Below, in pieces: positions 1-5,556 of a DNA stretch of 6,276 nt. The notes under the pieces are model-generated. The model was not told where the DNA came from, ran no database searches, and saw nothing but the letters and a program-made list of their open reading frames with translations. Origin of the DNA: Microbacteriaceae bacterium. GTDB taxonomy: Bacteria > Actinomycetota > Actinomycetes > Actinomycetales > Microbacteriaceae. Both the position numbers and the translations under genes were made by a program. Location of the stretch: assembly GCA_947454285.1 (NCBI GenBank), contig CANGJO010000055.1, forward strand, positions 1 through 6,276, in the 5' to 3' direction. The number at the start of each line of letters is the position of its first letter. The stretch's first letter is position 1.

Positions 1-305
1 GCATTTTTGGCGTAATCGAGAACATGAGTTGGTTGATCCAGCCAGACGGCAGCAAGCTAGAGATCTTTGGCAACGGTGGCGCACAAGACGTGGCAGCTCG
101 CCTAGCCACACTATCCGGTTCACCGGTTCCGGTACTGGGTCAAATTCCGCTTAGCGTTACGCTGCGCGAGGGCTCGGACGCCGGTCAACCAATCGTGCTC
201 ACCAATCCAAGCGATCCGGCAGCCATTGCCATTCGTGTAATTGCCGAAAAGATTACTCAAGACAAGATCGGACTGGCCGGCAAAAAGCTTAGAGTTAGCC
301 TGTGA
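1..305 (+). CDS. mrp: Mrp/ApbC-type Fe-S cluster carrier ATPase, C-terminal fragment (start lies before the window)
   Basis: This is the C-terminal 100 residues of an Mrp/NBP35-family P-loop ATPase; the rest lies left of the window. The frame is already open at base 3 and reads IFGVIENMSW, so the ATG at 24 is the internal Met of the family motif 'ViENMS', not a start. Further family landmarks follow: 'EIFGNGGAQ', 'VLGQIPLSVTLREGSDAGQPIVL', a 'PSDPAA' segment and a 'GLAGKKLRVSL' end, which resembles the mycobacterial Mrp terminus as I remember it. These proteins bind and transfer Fe-S clusters to apoproteins in the cytosol. The CxxC pair found in many bacterial Mrp proteins after 'ENMS' is absent here (the segment reads WLIQPDGSK), which I recall as usual in Actinobacteria. 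The stop overlaps the next gene's start (GTGA). Family assignment is firm; nothing can be said about the missing Walker motifs. Confidence 0.93.
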   Translation, partial: IFGVIENMSWLIQPDGSKLEIFGNGGAQDVAARLATLSGSPVPVLGQIPLSVTLREGSDAGQPIVLTNPSDPAAIAIRVIAEKITQDKIGLAGKKLRVSL

Positions 306-1816
306 GTGAAACCAGCATCCAGGCCCTAGTTGCCCATCTTCCTGCCAACACCAGTGCCGTTCCGGTTCTGAATCCGGCCAACGGTAAAAAGATTTATGAC
401 CTTCCGCAGTTGACCGTTGCTCAAGTCGAGGACGCAGTTGCTGCTGCTCGCACAGCGCAACATGAATGGGCGCAGGTATCAGTTACCGAACGCTCAAAGA
501 TTTTGCTTGAACTGCACGCGTTGATGCTTGAAGACGAAACCAAGTTGCTTGATCTATTGCAACTTGAAACCGCCAAGTCACGTGCGCACGCTTTCGAGGA
601 AACTGCCGGTGCAATTTCGTCGGCAAATTACTACGCGCGCATTGCCGGTAAGACCCTGGCTCGTCGCAAGACCAAGTCTGGCGTTCCACTTCTAACTCAA
701 ACTTTTGTTGACCAGGTTCCAGTAGGCGTGGTTGGAATCATCACACCGTGGAACTACCCGCTTGCACTTACCATGCTTGACGTTTTGCCAGCGCTGATGG
801 CAGGCAACGCAGTGGTGCAGAAGGCAGATAACCAAACAGCACTCACCGTTTTGTTCGCGCGACACCTTGCAGTTGAGGCCGGCATTCCTGCCGAACTCTG
901 GACAGTTGTGGTTGGCGATGGCGAGCAAATTGGAAATGCCATCACTGACAACGTTGACTACGTTGCATTCACCGGTTCAACCGCTACCGGTCGCCGAGTC
1001 GCCGAACGCGCGGCAAAGCGCCTGATTGGTTGCTCACTTGAACTTGGTGGCAAGAATCCAATGATCGTGCTCGAGGGCGCAAACGTTAAGCGCGCTGCCG
1101 AGATTGCGATTGCCGGCGCCTTTGGTTCTGCCGGTCAGCTTTGTGTCTCTATCGAGCGCGTTTACGTGCCAAACCGAATCAAGGATGAATTCCTTGCCGA
1201 GATTGGAAAGCGCACGCAGTCACTTACTGTTGGTCGCTCGAACGACTTCACCATGGATATTGGTTCGCTGACCGGATATAACCAGCTGCAGCGCGTGATG
1301 GGATTCGTTGACGATGCCGTGAGCACCGGCGCCAAGGTTGTTGCCGGCGGACAGCAACTTACCGATGTTGGCCCATACTTCTACACACCAACGGTGATCA
1401 CCAACGTGAATCAGAATGCCCGCATGTACCGCCAAGAGGTTTTTGGTCCGGTAGTTGATGTTGAGGGCTACGAAGATTTGGACGAAGCAATTCGTTTGGC
1501 TAATGACACCGATTACGGACTCAACGCATCGGTGGTTGGCCCAGAACGTGCCGCAATCAAGGTTGCCGAAAAACTAAATGCCGGCAGCGTGAACATCAAC
1601 GAAGGCTTCCGTGCATCGTTCGCTTCAATGGAATCACCGATGGGCGGCGTTAAGTCATCTGGCCAGGGTCGTCGAAATGGACCTGGAGGATTGTTGCGAT
1701 TCACCGAGGCAAAATCTATCGGTGTGGCACGTGGCTTGATTAAGTTGCCGAGTCGCGCGAAGGATTACAACCGCATGGCGCCACTAATGCGCATCATGTT
1801 GAAGCGACTTAAGTAG
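302..1816 (+). CDS. gabD2: Aldehyde dehydrogenase, GabD2-type succinate-semialdehyde dehydrogenase [NAD(P)+]
   Basis: A complete 504-residue aldehyde dehydrogenase, a normal length for the superfamily. It oxidises an aldehyde to the acid with NAD(P)+ in the cytosol. The oxyanion Asn151 lies in TPWNY, the cofactor Lys174 in VVQKAD, the glycine motif FTGSTATG at 223-230, the general base Glu247 in LELGGKNP, the nucleophile Cys281 in GQLCVSIERVYV and the cofactor Glu379 in EVFGPVV. Overall similarity, especially 'LIGCSLELGGKNPMIV', 'SAGQLCVSIER' and 'NDTDYGLNASV', is closest to mycobacterial GabD2 (succinate semialdehyde to succinate). That substrate is inferred from resemblance: no gabT or GABA transporter gene is visible. 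Lys174 is followed by Ala rather than the usual Pro. The tail is basic (KRLK). The GTG start overlaps the mrp stop by four bases and has no convincing Shine-Dalgarno, so translational coupling to mrp is likely. Superfamily is certain, substrate moderately so. Confidence 0.85.
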   Translation: MSETSIQALVAHLPANTSAVPVLNPANGKKIYDLPQLTVAQVEDAVAAARTAQHEWAQVSVTERSKILLELHALMLEDETKLLDLLQLETAKSRAHAFEETAGAISSANYYARIAGKTLARRKTKSGVPLLTQTFVDQVPVGVVGIITPWNYPLALTMLDVLPALMAGNAVVQKADNQTALTVLFARHLAVEAGIPAELWTVVVGDGEQIGNAITDNVDYVAFTGSTATGRRVAERAAKRLIGCSLELGGKNPMIVLEGANVKRAAEIAIAGAFGSAGQLCVSIERVYVPNRIKDEFLAEIGKRTQSLTVGRSNDFTMDIGSLTGYNQLQRVMGFVDDAVSTGAKVVAGGQQLTDVGPYFYTPTVITNVNQNARMYRQEVFGPVVDVEGYEDLDEAIRLANDTDYGLNASVVGPERAAIKVAEKLNAGSVNINEGFRASFASMESPMGGVKSSGQGRRNGPGGLLRFTEAKSIGVARGLIKLPSRAKDYNRMAPLMRIMLKRLK

Positions 1817-1842
1817 CCTCACAGCGCCAAGGTCTGAAACGA

Positions 1843-2190
1843 TCAAGTCGATTCAGAATCGAACGGCGCTTGTTCGCCAGCAACTAGTTTTTGCTGAGTC
1901 TGAACCTTTGGCTGGTTCAAGATTGTGGCGTTTGGTGCTGCCACGACTTCTTCGGCCAGCGCCTCGCGAATGATTCGTCGAGGGTCGTACTGACGAGGGT
2001 CAAGTTTCTTCCAGTCCAACTCTTCGCCAATTTCGTTTGACAGTTGGTCCTTGGCTCCATCGGCCATGCGCTTGAGTGACTTGGCGAATTTGGCTAACTG
2101 CTGGGCGTAATGTGGCAGGCGGTCTGGGCCCAAAATAAATACGGCAATTAGCCCCAAGATCAGGAGCTTCTCGCCGCTTAGTCCAAACAC
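1843..2190 (-). CDS. tatB: Twin-arginine translocase subunit TatB
   Basis: A 115-residue membrane protein of the TatA/B family. It opens with MFGLSGEKLL, followed by a short transmembrane helix at about residues 8-20, the Gly21-Pro22 hinge and RLP, then an amphipathic helix (about 24-57) and a polar, presumably disordered tail. Glu7 sits near the position of the conserved polar TatB residue (Glu8 in E. coli). The segment EELDWKKLDPRQYDPRR (56-72) is what I recall from actinobacterial TatB and separates it from TatA. TatB works with TatC to recognise folded precursors carrying RR signal peptides at the cytoplasmic membrane. No tatA or tatC is in the window. The start is GTG; AGG lies 13-15 bases upstream, too far for a good ribosome site, whereas TAACCT is placed as a -10 box for a leaderless mRNA. 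It converges with gabD2 across 26 bases and diverges from the methyltransferase. Confidence 0.92.
   Translation of the reverse strand: MFGLSGEKLLILGLIAVFILGPDRLPHYAQQLAKFAKSLKRMADGAKDQLSNEIGEELDWKKLDPRQYDPRRIIREALAEEVVAAPNATILNQPKVQTQQKLVAGEQAPFDSEST
1848..1862. repeat. 15-base palindrome at the convergent ends of gabD2 and tatB
   Basis: TCGATTC-A-GAATCGA is a perfect inverted repeat with seven-base arms, lying in the last codons of tatB just beyond the gabD2 stop. As RNA it would have to open to a loop of at least three bases, leaving about six pairs. No U-run follows on either strand, so it is not a classical Rho-independent terminator. It may help separate the two convergent transcripts or be a protein site. 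Function unknown. Confidence 0.35.
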
Positions 2191-2196
2191 TCTTAT

Positions 2197-2202
2197 AGGT
2201 TA
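2197..2202 (-). promoter_or_regulatory. Candidate -10 element of tatB (leaderless transcript)
   Basis: On the minus strand the hexamer TAACCT fits the actinobacterial TANNNT -10 pattern. It occupies positions -12 to -7 relative to the first base of the tatB GTG codon, exactly where a -10 box would lie if transcription began at the start codon. No recognisable -35 hexamer sits 16-18 bases upstream; that region holds the GGGCT/AGCCC palindrome instead. No well-spaced Shine-Dalgarno exists, which supports the leaderless reading. Prediction by eye only. Confidence 0.45.
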
Positions 2203-2215
2203 CCTGTTCGCTGCA

Positions 2216-2226
2216 GGGCTAAGCCC
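2216..2226. promoter_or_regulatory. 11-bp perfect palindrome in the divergent tatB/methyltransferase promoter region
   Basis: GGGCT-A-AGCCC is a perfect inverted repeat with a single central base. It lies where a -35 box would be for both candidate divergent promoters (tatB to the left, methyltransferase to the right). A one-base centre makes an RNA hairpin unlikely, so a protein-binding site shared by both promoters is possible. An 11-bp palindrome can arise by chance, so the operator reading is speculative. Confidence 0.3.
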
Positions 2227-2237
2227 CGGTCTCGCTT

Positions 2238-2243
2238 TATGCT
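2238..2243 (+). promoter_or_regulatory. Candidate -10 element of the O-methyltransferase gene
   Basis: TATGCT matches TANNNT and ends 18 bases before the ATG, placing the start of transcription at about 2250, just upstream of the AAGGAG ribosome site. No good -35 hexamer is seen at 16-18 bases upstream. The leader would be only about a dozen bases. Confidence 0.4.
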
Positions 2244-2250
2244 GTAAGCC

Positions 2251-2256
2251 AAGGAG
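2251..2256 (+). promoter_or_regulatory. Strong Shine-Dalgarno for the O-methyltransferase
   Basis: AAGGAG is separated by five bases (CCACA) from the ATG at 2262. It is the best ribosome binding site in the window and fixes that ATG as the start. It contrasts with tatB on the other side of the same intergenic region, which lacks one. Confidence 0.85.
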
Positions 2257-2261
2257 CCACA

Positions 2262-2897
2262 ATGGTAGACAAGATTTCAAGCTGGAAGTTCGCAGAAGAC
2301 TTTGCGACTGAGTCAGAGGTATTCCGCGATGCTCGCGGTCGTGCCGAGGAACTTGGTGTTGAGTGCGTAACCCCAGCGGTTGGCGCCCACCTGGCCCTGC
2401 TTGCCTCTGCACTTGGCGCCAAGGCCATCGTTGAGGCTGGAACCGGCACCGGAGTATCGGGGTTGTGGTTACTTAGCGGATCTGCCCAGGCGGTGCTGGC
2501 CACAATTGATACTGAGACTGAAAACCAGGTAATCGCCAAGCGCGCATTTACCGAGGCCAAGATTCCGGCAAACCGCACTCGCGTGATTCACGGCCGCGCC
2601 ATCGACGTAATGAGCAACATGGCCGATGCCGCCTATGACTTAGTTTTCCTTGACGCAGATCGCGACACTTTGGAAGAGCAGCTGCACGAGGCGTCTCGTT
2701 TGCTTCGCCCGGGCGGAGTTGTTGCAATCGCCCACGCGCTCTGGCGTGATCGTGTTCCAGATCCGGCAATGCGCGATGACGCAACCGCCATCTATCGTGA
2801 TGTGCTTCGTTTCTTTAGCAACAACGATGATTTTGTGACTGTGTTGTCACCGGTTGGCGATGGATTACTTCTTGCCAGCAAGCGCGCGGCGCTTTGA
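2262..2897 (+). CDS. Class I SAM-dependent O-methyltransferase (Methyltransf_3 / Rv1220c-like)
   Basis: A 211-residue Rossmann-fold methyltransferase of the caffeoyl-CoA/catechol O-methyltransferase family. SAM-binding motif I is VEAGTGTG (57-64), the ribose-binding acidic residue is Asp83 in TIDTE, motif DLVFLDAD ends at Asp133, and LLRPGGVVAIAHALW (147-161) is the post-methylation strand motif. Segments 'VTPAVGAHLALLA' and 'GVSGLWLLSG' closely resemble the mycobacterial Rv1220c protein as I recall it. Classical members have a DN pair before 'LW' that, with the upstream Asp, holds the catalytic metal. Here that pair is Ala157-His158, so the metal site is incomplete, which I recall as true of Rv1220c as well. 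The natural substrate is unknown and I assign none. It is transcribed divergently from tatB, has its own strong ribosome site, and its last 33 bases overlap the end of rlmB on the other strand. Confidence 0.88.
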   Translation: MVDKISSWKFAEDFATESEVFRDARGRAEELGVECVTPAVGAHLALLASALGAKAIVEAGTGTGVSGLWLLSGSAQAVLATIDTETENQVIAKRAFTEAKIPANRTRVIHGRAIDVMSNMADAAYDLVFLDADRDTLEEQLHEASRLLRPGGVVAIAHALWRDRVPDPAMRDDATAIYRDVLRFFSNNDDFVTVLSPVGDGLLLASKRAAL

Positions 2898-4085
2898 AAC
2901 TTCGTAAAGAGTAACGCTGGCGGCAATACCCGCGTTTAGCGATTCGGTATCTCCGGTAATTGGAATTGAAACAACTGCGTCACAGTTCTCAGTAACCAAA
3001 CGTGACAAGCCCTTGCCTTCAGAACCAACCACCAAAACTAGGGGCTCGGTGCCAAGTGAAAATTCTGGCAAGCTCATGTCGCCGCCACCATCAAGACCAA
3101 CGATGAAGCAACCGCGCTTCTTCAGGTCTTTCAAAGTTGCGTTTAGGTTGGCTGCAAGTGCAACCGGAATACGAGCAGCTGCTCCGGCAGATGTCTTCCA
3201 AGCAGACGCGGTAACACCGGTTGAACGACGCTGAGGCAAGATAACTCCCTGGCCACCGAATGCGGCGACAGAGCGAATGATTGCACCCAGGTTGCGAGGA
3301 TCGGTGATGCCATCAAGTGCAACCAGTAAAGGCTTCTGTCCGCGAGAAAGAATTAGGTCTAGCAACTCCATTGGGTGCTGGTACTTGTATGGCGGAACCT
3401 GAAGTGCAATTCCCTGGTGCACAGAGTCAAAGCCGGTCATGCGGTCGATCTCTGGACGAGTCAACTCGGTAACCGGAACTCCGCGTGCCGCTGCAATCTT
3501 GATTGCTTCCTTAACGCGCTCATCCATTTCAATGCGTGTAGCAATGAATAGTGCGGTTGCCGGAACTTTTGAACGCAGCGCCTCAAGTACTGAGTTGCGA
3601 CCAGACAAAACCTCTGATGCGTTCTCTGCCTTGGCTACGCGCTGACCGGCACGCTTTGCAGCACCGGCAGAACCTGCGGTACGTGCGCTTGGCGCCAAAA
3701 ATTCACCGCGACGAGCGCCGTCACGAGTACCTGCGGTGCCGCGAGCAGCACCGGCGCGAGCGCCGGTAGTTGCGCCTGCACGACCAGCAGCAGCGCGAGG
3801 CGCAGCCTTACCGGTACGAGCGGTGGCAATCTTTGGGTCAAGCTCTGATGCAAACTTGCGAGCCGTTGAAGAGTTACCGGCACCCTTACCAACGATCTTG
3901 ATGCCAAGTGCGGCAGCCTTGCGCTCGGCAGCCTGCTTTGCCTTGAACGCCTTGTGGTTCTTGCGGTCCTCGGCCTTTGGAGTTGGGCCGCGACCTTCTA
4001 GACGCTGCTTGTTGTTACCGCCTGAGCCAACCTTGCCGCCCTTTTTGCTTTTTGCCGCTCCTGGGCGACCCGGTTTTCCAGCCAT
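2865..4085 (-). CDS. rlmB: TrmH/SpoU-family RNA 2'-O-methyltransferase, probably 23S rRNA Gm2251 methyltransferase RlmB
   Basis: A 406-residue SPOUT methyltransferase. Residues 1 to about 155 form a basic, low-complexity extension: a Lys/Gly-rich start, the segment 'RLEGRGPTPKAEDRKNHKAFK' (28-48) that I recall from actinobacterial homologues, then a long Ala/Arg/Gly/Thr run (about 88-155). A SpoU substrate-binding domain follows (SGRNSVLEAL, 161-170). The catalytic knotted domain shows motif 1 DGITDPRNLGAIIRS (258-272, Asn265), motif 2 VVGSEGKGL (352-360, Glu356) and motif 3 IPITGDTESLNAGIAAS (374-390, Asn384). The family transfers methyl from SAM to a ribose 2'-OH; RlmB acts on the 23S peptidyl-transferase region, but tRNA is not excluded. 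The ATG overlaps the cysS stop by one base (TAATG), with TTGGAG nine bases upstream on the minus strand. It is the last gene of the ispDF-cysS-rlmB operon, and its tail overlaps the methyltransferase gene. Confidence 0.9.
   Translation of the reverse strand: MAGKPGRPGAAKSKKGGKVGSGGNNKQRLEGRGPTPKAEDRKNHKAFKAKQAAERKAAALGIKIVGKGAGNSSTARKFASELDPKIATARTGKAAPRAAAGRAGATTGARAGAARGTAGTRDGARRGEFLAPSARTAGSAGAAKRAGQRVAKAENASEVLSGRNSVLEALRSKVPATALFIATRIEMDERVKEAIKIAAARGVPVTELTRPEIDRMTGFDSVHQGIALQVPPYKYQHPMELLDLILSRGQKPLLVALDGITDPRNLGAIIRSVAAFGGQGVILPQRRSTGVTASAWKTSAGAAARIPVALAANLNATLKDLKKRGCFIVGLDGGGDMSLPEFSLGTEPLVLVVGSEGKGLSRLVTENCDAVVSIPITGDTESLNAGIAASVTLYEVSKRRALAGKK
3750..3767. repeat. 18-base GC-rich perfect inverted repeat inside the rlmB low-complexity region
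   Basis: ACCGGCGC-GA-GCGCCGGT has two eight-base arms around two bases. In the rlmB mRNA it could fold as a seven-pair stem with a four-base loop. It lies in the Ala/Arg/Gly-rich coding region, where GCG/CGC-type codons make such symmetry easier to obtain by chance. No run of U follows on either strand, so it is not a standard terminator. Confidence 0.5.
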
Positions 4086-5545
4086 TAACTAACACTCCAA
4101 TGGGTTCCATCGGCAGCATCCTCGAGCACGATGCCCGCTGCCTTAAGTTGATCTCTAATTGCGTCTGAACGCGCAAAGTCTTTTGCGGCACGTGCCGCGT
4201 CTCGTTCGGCAATCAAACTAATTACCAAAGCCTCAAGCGCCTCATCCTTCGCTGCATTTGGCGAAGCTGCGTTCCAAGTTGCCGGATTAATTCCAAGCAC
4301 CTCGGTCATCGCACGAACGGCGGTCAGCGCATTCGCGGTTGCTTCCAAATCTTCGGCATCCAAGCTTGAGTTTCCGCCGCGAACGGTTTCGTGCAACGCA
4401 CCAAGTGCAGCTGGAATCGCAAGATCATCATCCATTGCAGAAGTAAATTCAGCCGGCAACACCGATACCAAATCGGCTGGCAGTTCTTGCGAAGCCGCAA
4501 ACTTGGTGTCTGCCAATCTGCGAGTTGCACGATCAATAAATGTTTCGATGCGCGAGATCGCTGACTCAGCTTCGTCTAGTACACCATCGTGGTAATCCAG
4601 CACGCTGCGGTAGTGAGCCGAACCTAGGTAGTAGCGAACTGCAATTCCGCGACCAGCAGCTAGTAGATCGCTGGCAAAGATTGAATTTCCTAGAGACTTT
4701 GACATCTTTTGACCAGATACATTTACCAGACCGTTGTGCAACCAGTAGTTTGCAAATTCATCGCCAGCCGCACGAGACTGAGCCAGCTCGTTTTCGTGGT
4801 GCGGGAATCTAAGGTCTAGGCCACCACCGTGAATATCAAACTTGCTGCCAAGGTACTTGGTAGACATTGCCGAGCACTCGATGTGCCAACCCGGACGACC
4901 CTTACCTTGGTTAGCACCAAAAGGTGTTTGCCACGAAGCAGATTCTGGTTCGCCAGCTTTGTGTGCCTTCCACAGTGCAAAGTCGTGTGGTTCGCGCTTG
5001 CCGCGTGAATCGCCTGAATCGTCAGCTGACTCATCGCTTGAAGCAACTATGTCGGCAATTCGCTGATTAGTTAGCTCGCCGTATGCGGCCCACTTGCCGG
5101 CCGCAAAGTAAACGTTTGCCGAACCATCATCCGCAACGTATGCATAACCGTTGGCAATCAAGCGCTGAATGATTTCAATCATCTCTGGAATCGCAGCTGT
5201 AGCGCGCGGCTCGTAGGTTGGTGCCAAAATTCCCAGCGCAGAGTACGCACGGTTAAATTCGATTTCAAACCTGTAAGCCAGCCCCCACCACTGCTCGCCG
5301 GTTAGCTTGGCGTTATCAAGAACCTTGTCGTCAATATCGGTGACATTGCGAACCAGGGTCACGTGGTTTCCACGCACGGTAAGCCAGCGACGAAGCTGGT
5401 CGTAAACCAAAGCGGAACGCAGGTGACCAACGTGTGGTGCGCCCTGCACGGTTGGACCACATAGGTAGATGCCAACCTGGCCAGGCACGATCGGCGCGAA
5501 GGCGCGAACGGCTTGGGCTTTTGAATCAAACAGGCTTAGGCTCAC
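4085..5545 (-). CDS. cysS: Cysteinyl-tRNA synthetase
   Basis: A complete 486-residue class Ia aminoacyl-tRNA synthetase, close to the usual length of about 460-490. It activates cysteine with ATP and loads it onto tRNA-Cys in the cytosol. The N-terminal catalytic domain carries CGPTVQGAPHVGH, with Cys29 as the first zinc ligand and HVGH (38-41) as the HIGH motif. The other zinc ligands are Cys224 (WHIECSAM), His249 and Glu253 (PHHENE). The KMSKS motif is intact (280-284). Between the catalytic halves is an acidic Ser/Asp-rich loop (169-180), seen in other actinobacterial CysRS as far as I recall. The C-terminal helical region includes ARSDAIRDQLKAAGIVLEDAADGTHW. The GTG start overlaps the ispDF stop by four bases (GTGA). 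The nearest ribosome site is a weak AGG ending nine bases upstream, so translational coupling is likely. Its stop overlaps the rlmB ATG. Confidence 0.97.
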   Translation of the reverse strand: MSLSLFDSKAQAVRAFAPIVPGQVGIYLCGPTVQGAPHVGHLRSALVYDQLRRWLTVRGNHVTLVRNVTDIDDKVLDNAKLTGEQWWGLAYRFEIEFNRAYSALGILAPTYEPRATAAIPEMIEIIQRLIANGYAYVADDGSANVYFAAGKWAAYGELTNQRIADIVASSDESADDSGDSRGKREPHDFALWKAHKAGEPESASWQTPFGANQGKGRPGWHIECSAMSTKYLGSKFDIHGGGLDLRFPHHENELAQSRAAGDEFANYWLHNGLVNVSGQKMSKSLGNSIFASDLLAAGRGIAVRYYLGSAHYRSVLDYHDGVLDEAESAISRIETFIDRATRRLADTKFAASQELPADLVSVLPAEFTSAMDDDLAIPAALGALHETVRGGNSSLDAEDLEATANALTAVRAMTEVLGINPATWNAASPNAAKDEALEALVISLIAERDAARAAKDFARSDAIRDQLKAAGIVLEDAADGTHWSVS

Positions 5546-5556
5546 GAGGCAAGCCT
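5532..5556 (-). promoter_or_regulatory. Possible start-site hairpin at the ispDF/cysS junction
   Basis: AGGCTT at 5532-5537 and AAGCCT at 5551-5556 are perfect six-base inverted copies enclosing 13 bases. Read on the mRNA strand, the upstream arm contains the only Shine-Dalgarno-like AGG of cysS, and the GTG start lies in the loop. The stem could therefore mask the ribosome site until ribosomes finishing ispDF open it. The arms are short, so this may be chance. Confidence 0.25.

Noticed and set aside
24..305. A separate 93-residue small protein starting at the ATG at 24
   Set aside because: The frame is open upstream and reads IFGVIEN just before this Met, giving the Mrp motif 'VIENMS'. It is the tail of a larger gene.
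1833..1857. TCTGAA...TTCAGA inverted repeat as a terminator between gabD2 and tatB
   Set aside because: The arms are only six bases and AT-rich, with a 13-base loop and no U-run. It overlaps the better 15-base palindrome.
2193..2198. TATAAG on the minus strand as the tatB -10 box
   Set aside because: It lies only 2-7 bases before the GTG, so transcription would start inside the gene. TAACCT at 2197-2202 is better placed.
2237..2578. A 113-residue minus-strand frame opposite the methyltransferase start
   Set aside because: It would run across the divergent promoter region and the well-supported methyltransferase frame. It has no motifs and no supported start.
3660..3830. Foreign or mobile DNA suggested by the skewed composition of the rlmB N-terminal region
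   Set aside because: The frame is continuous with the SpoU domains and the skew is explained by Ala/Arg/Gly codons. No element ends or target duplications are visible.
3635..3907. A 90-residue minus-strand Leu/Val-rich frame that could look like a membrane protein
   Set aside because: It is a frame-shifted reading of the same repetitive rlmB region; the hydrophobicity comes from codon composition.
3736..4092. A 118-residue Ala/Pro-rich plus-strand reading frame
   Set aside because: It is antisense to the low-complexity start of rlmB, whose composition suppresses stops on both strands. It shows no family features or ribosome site.
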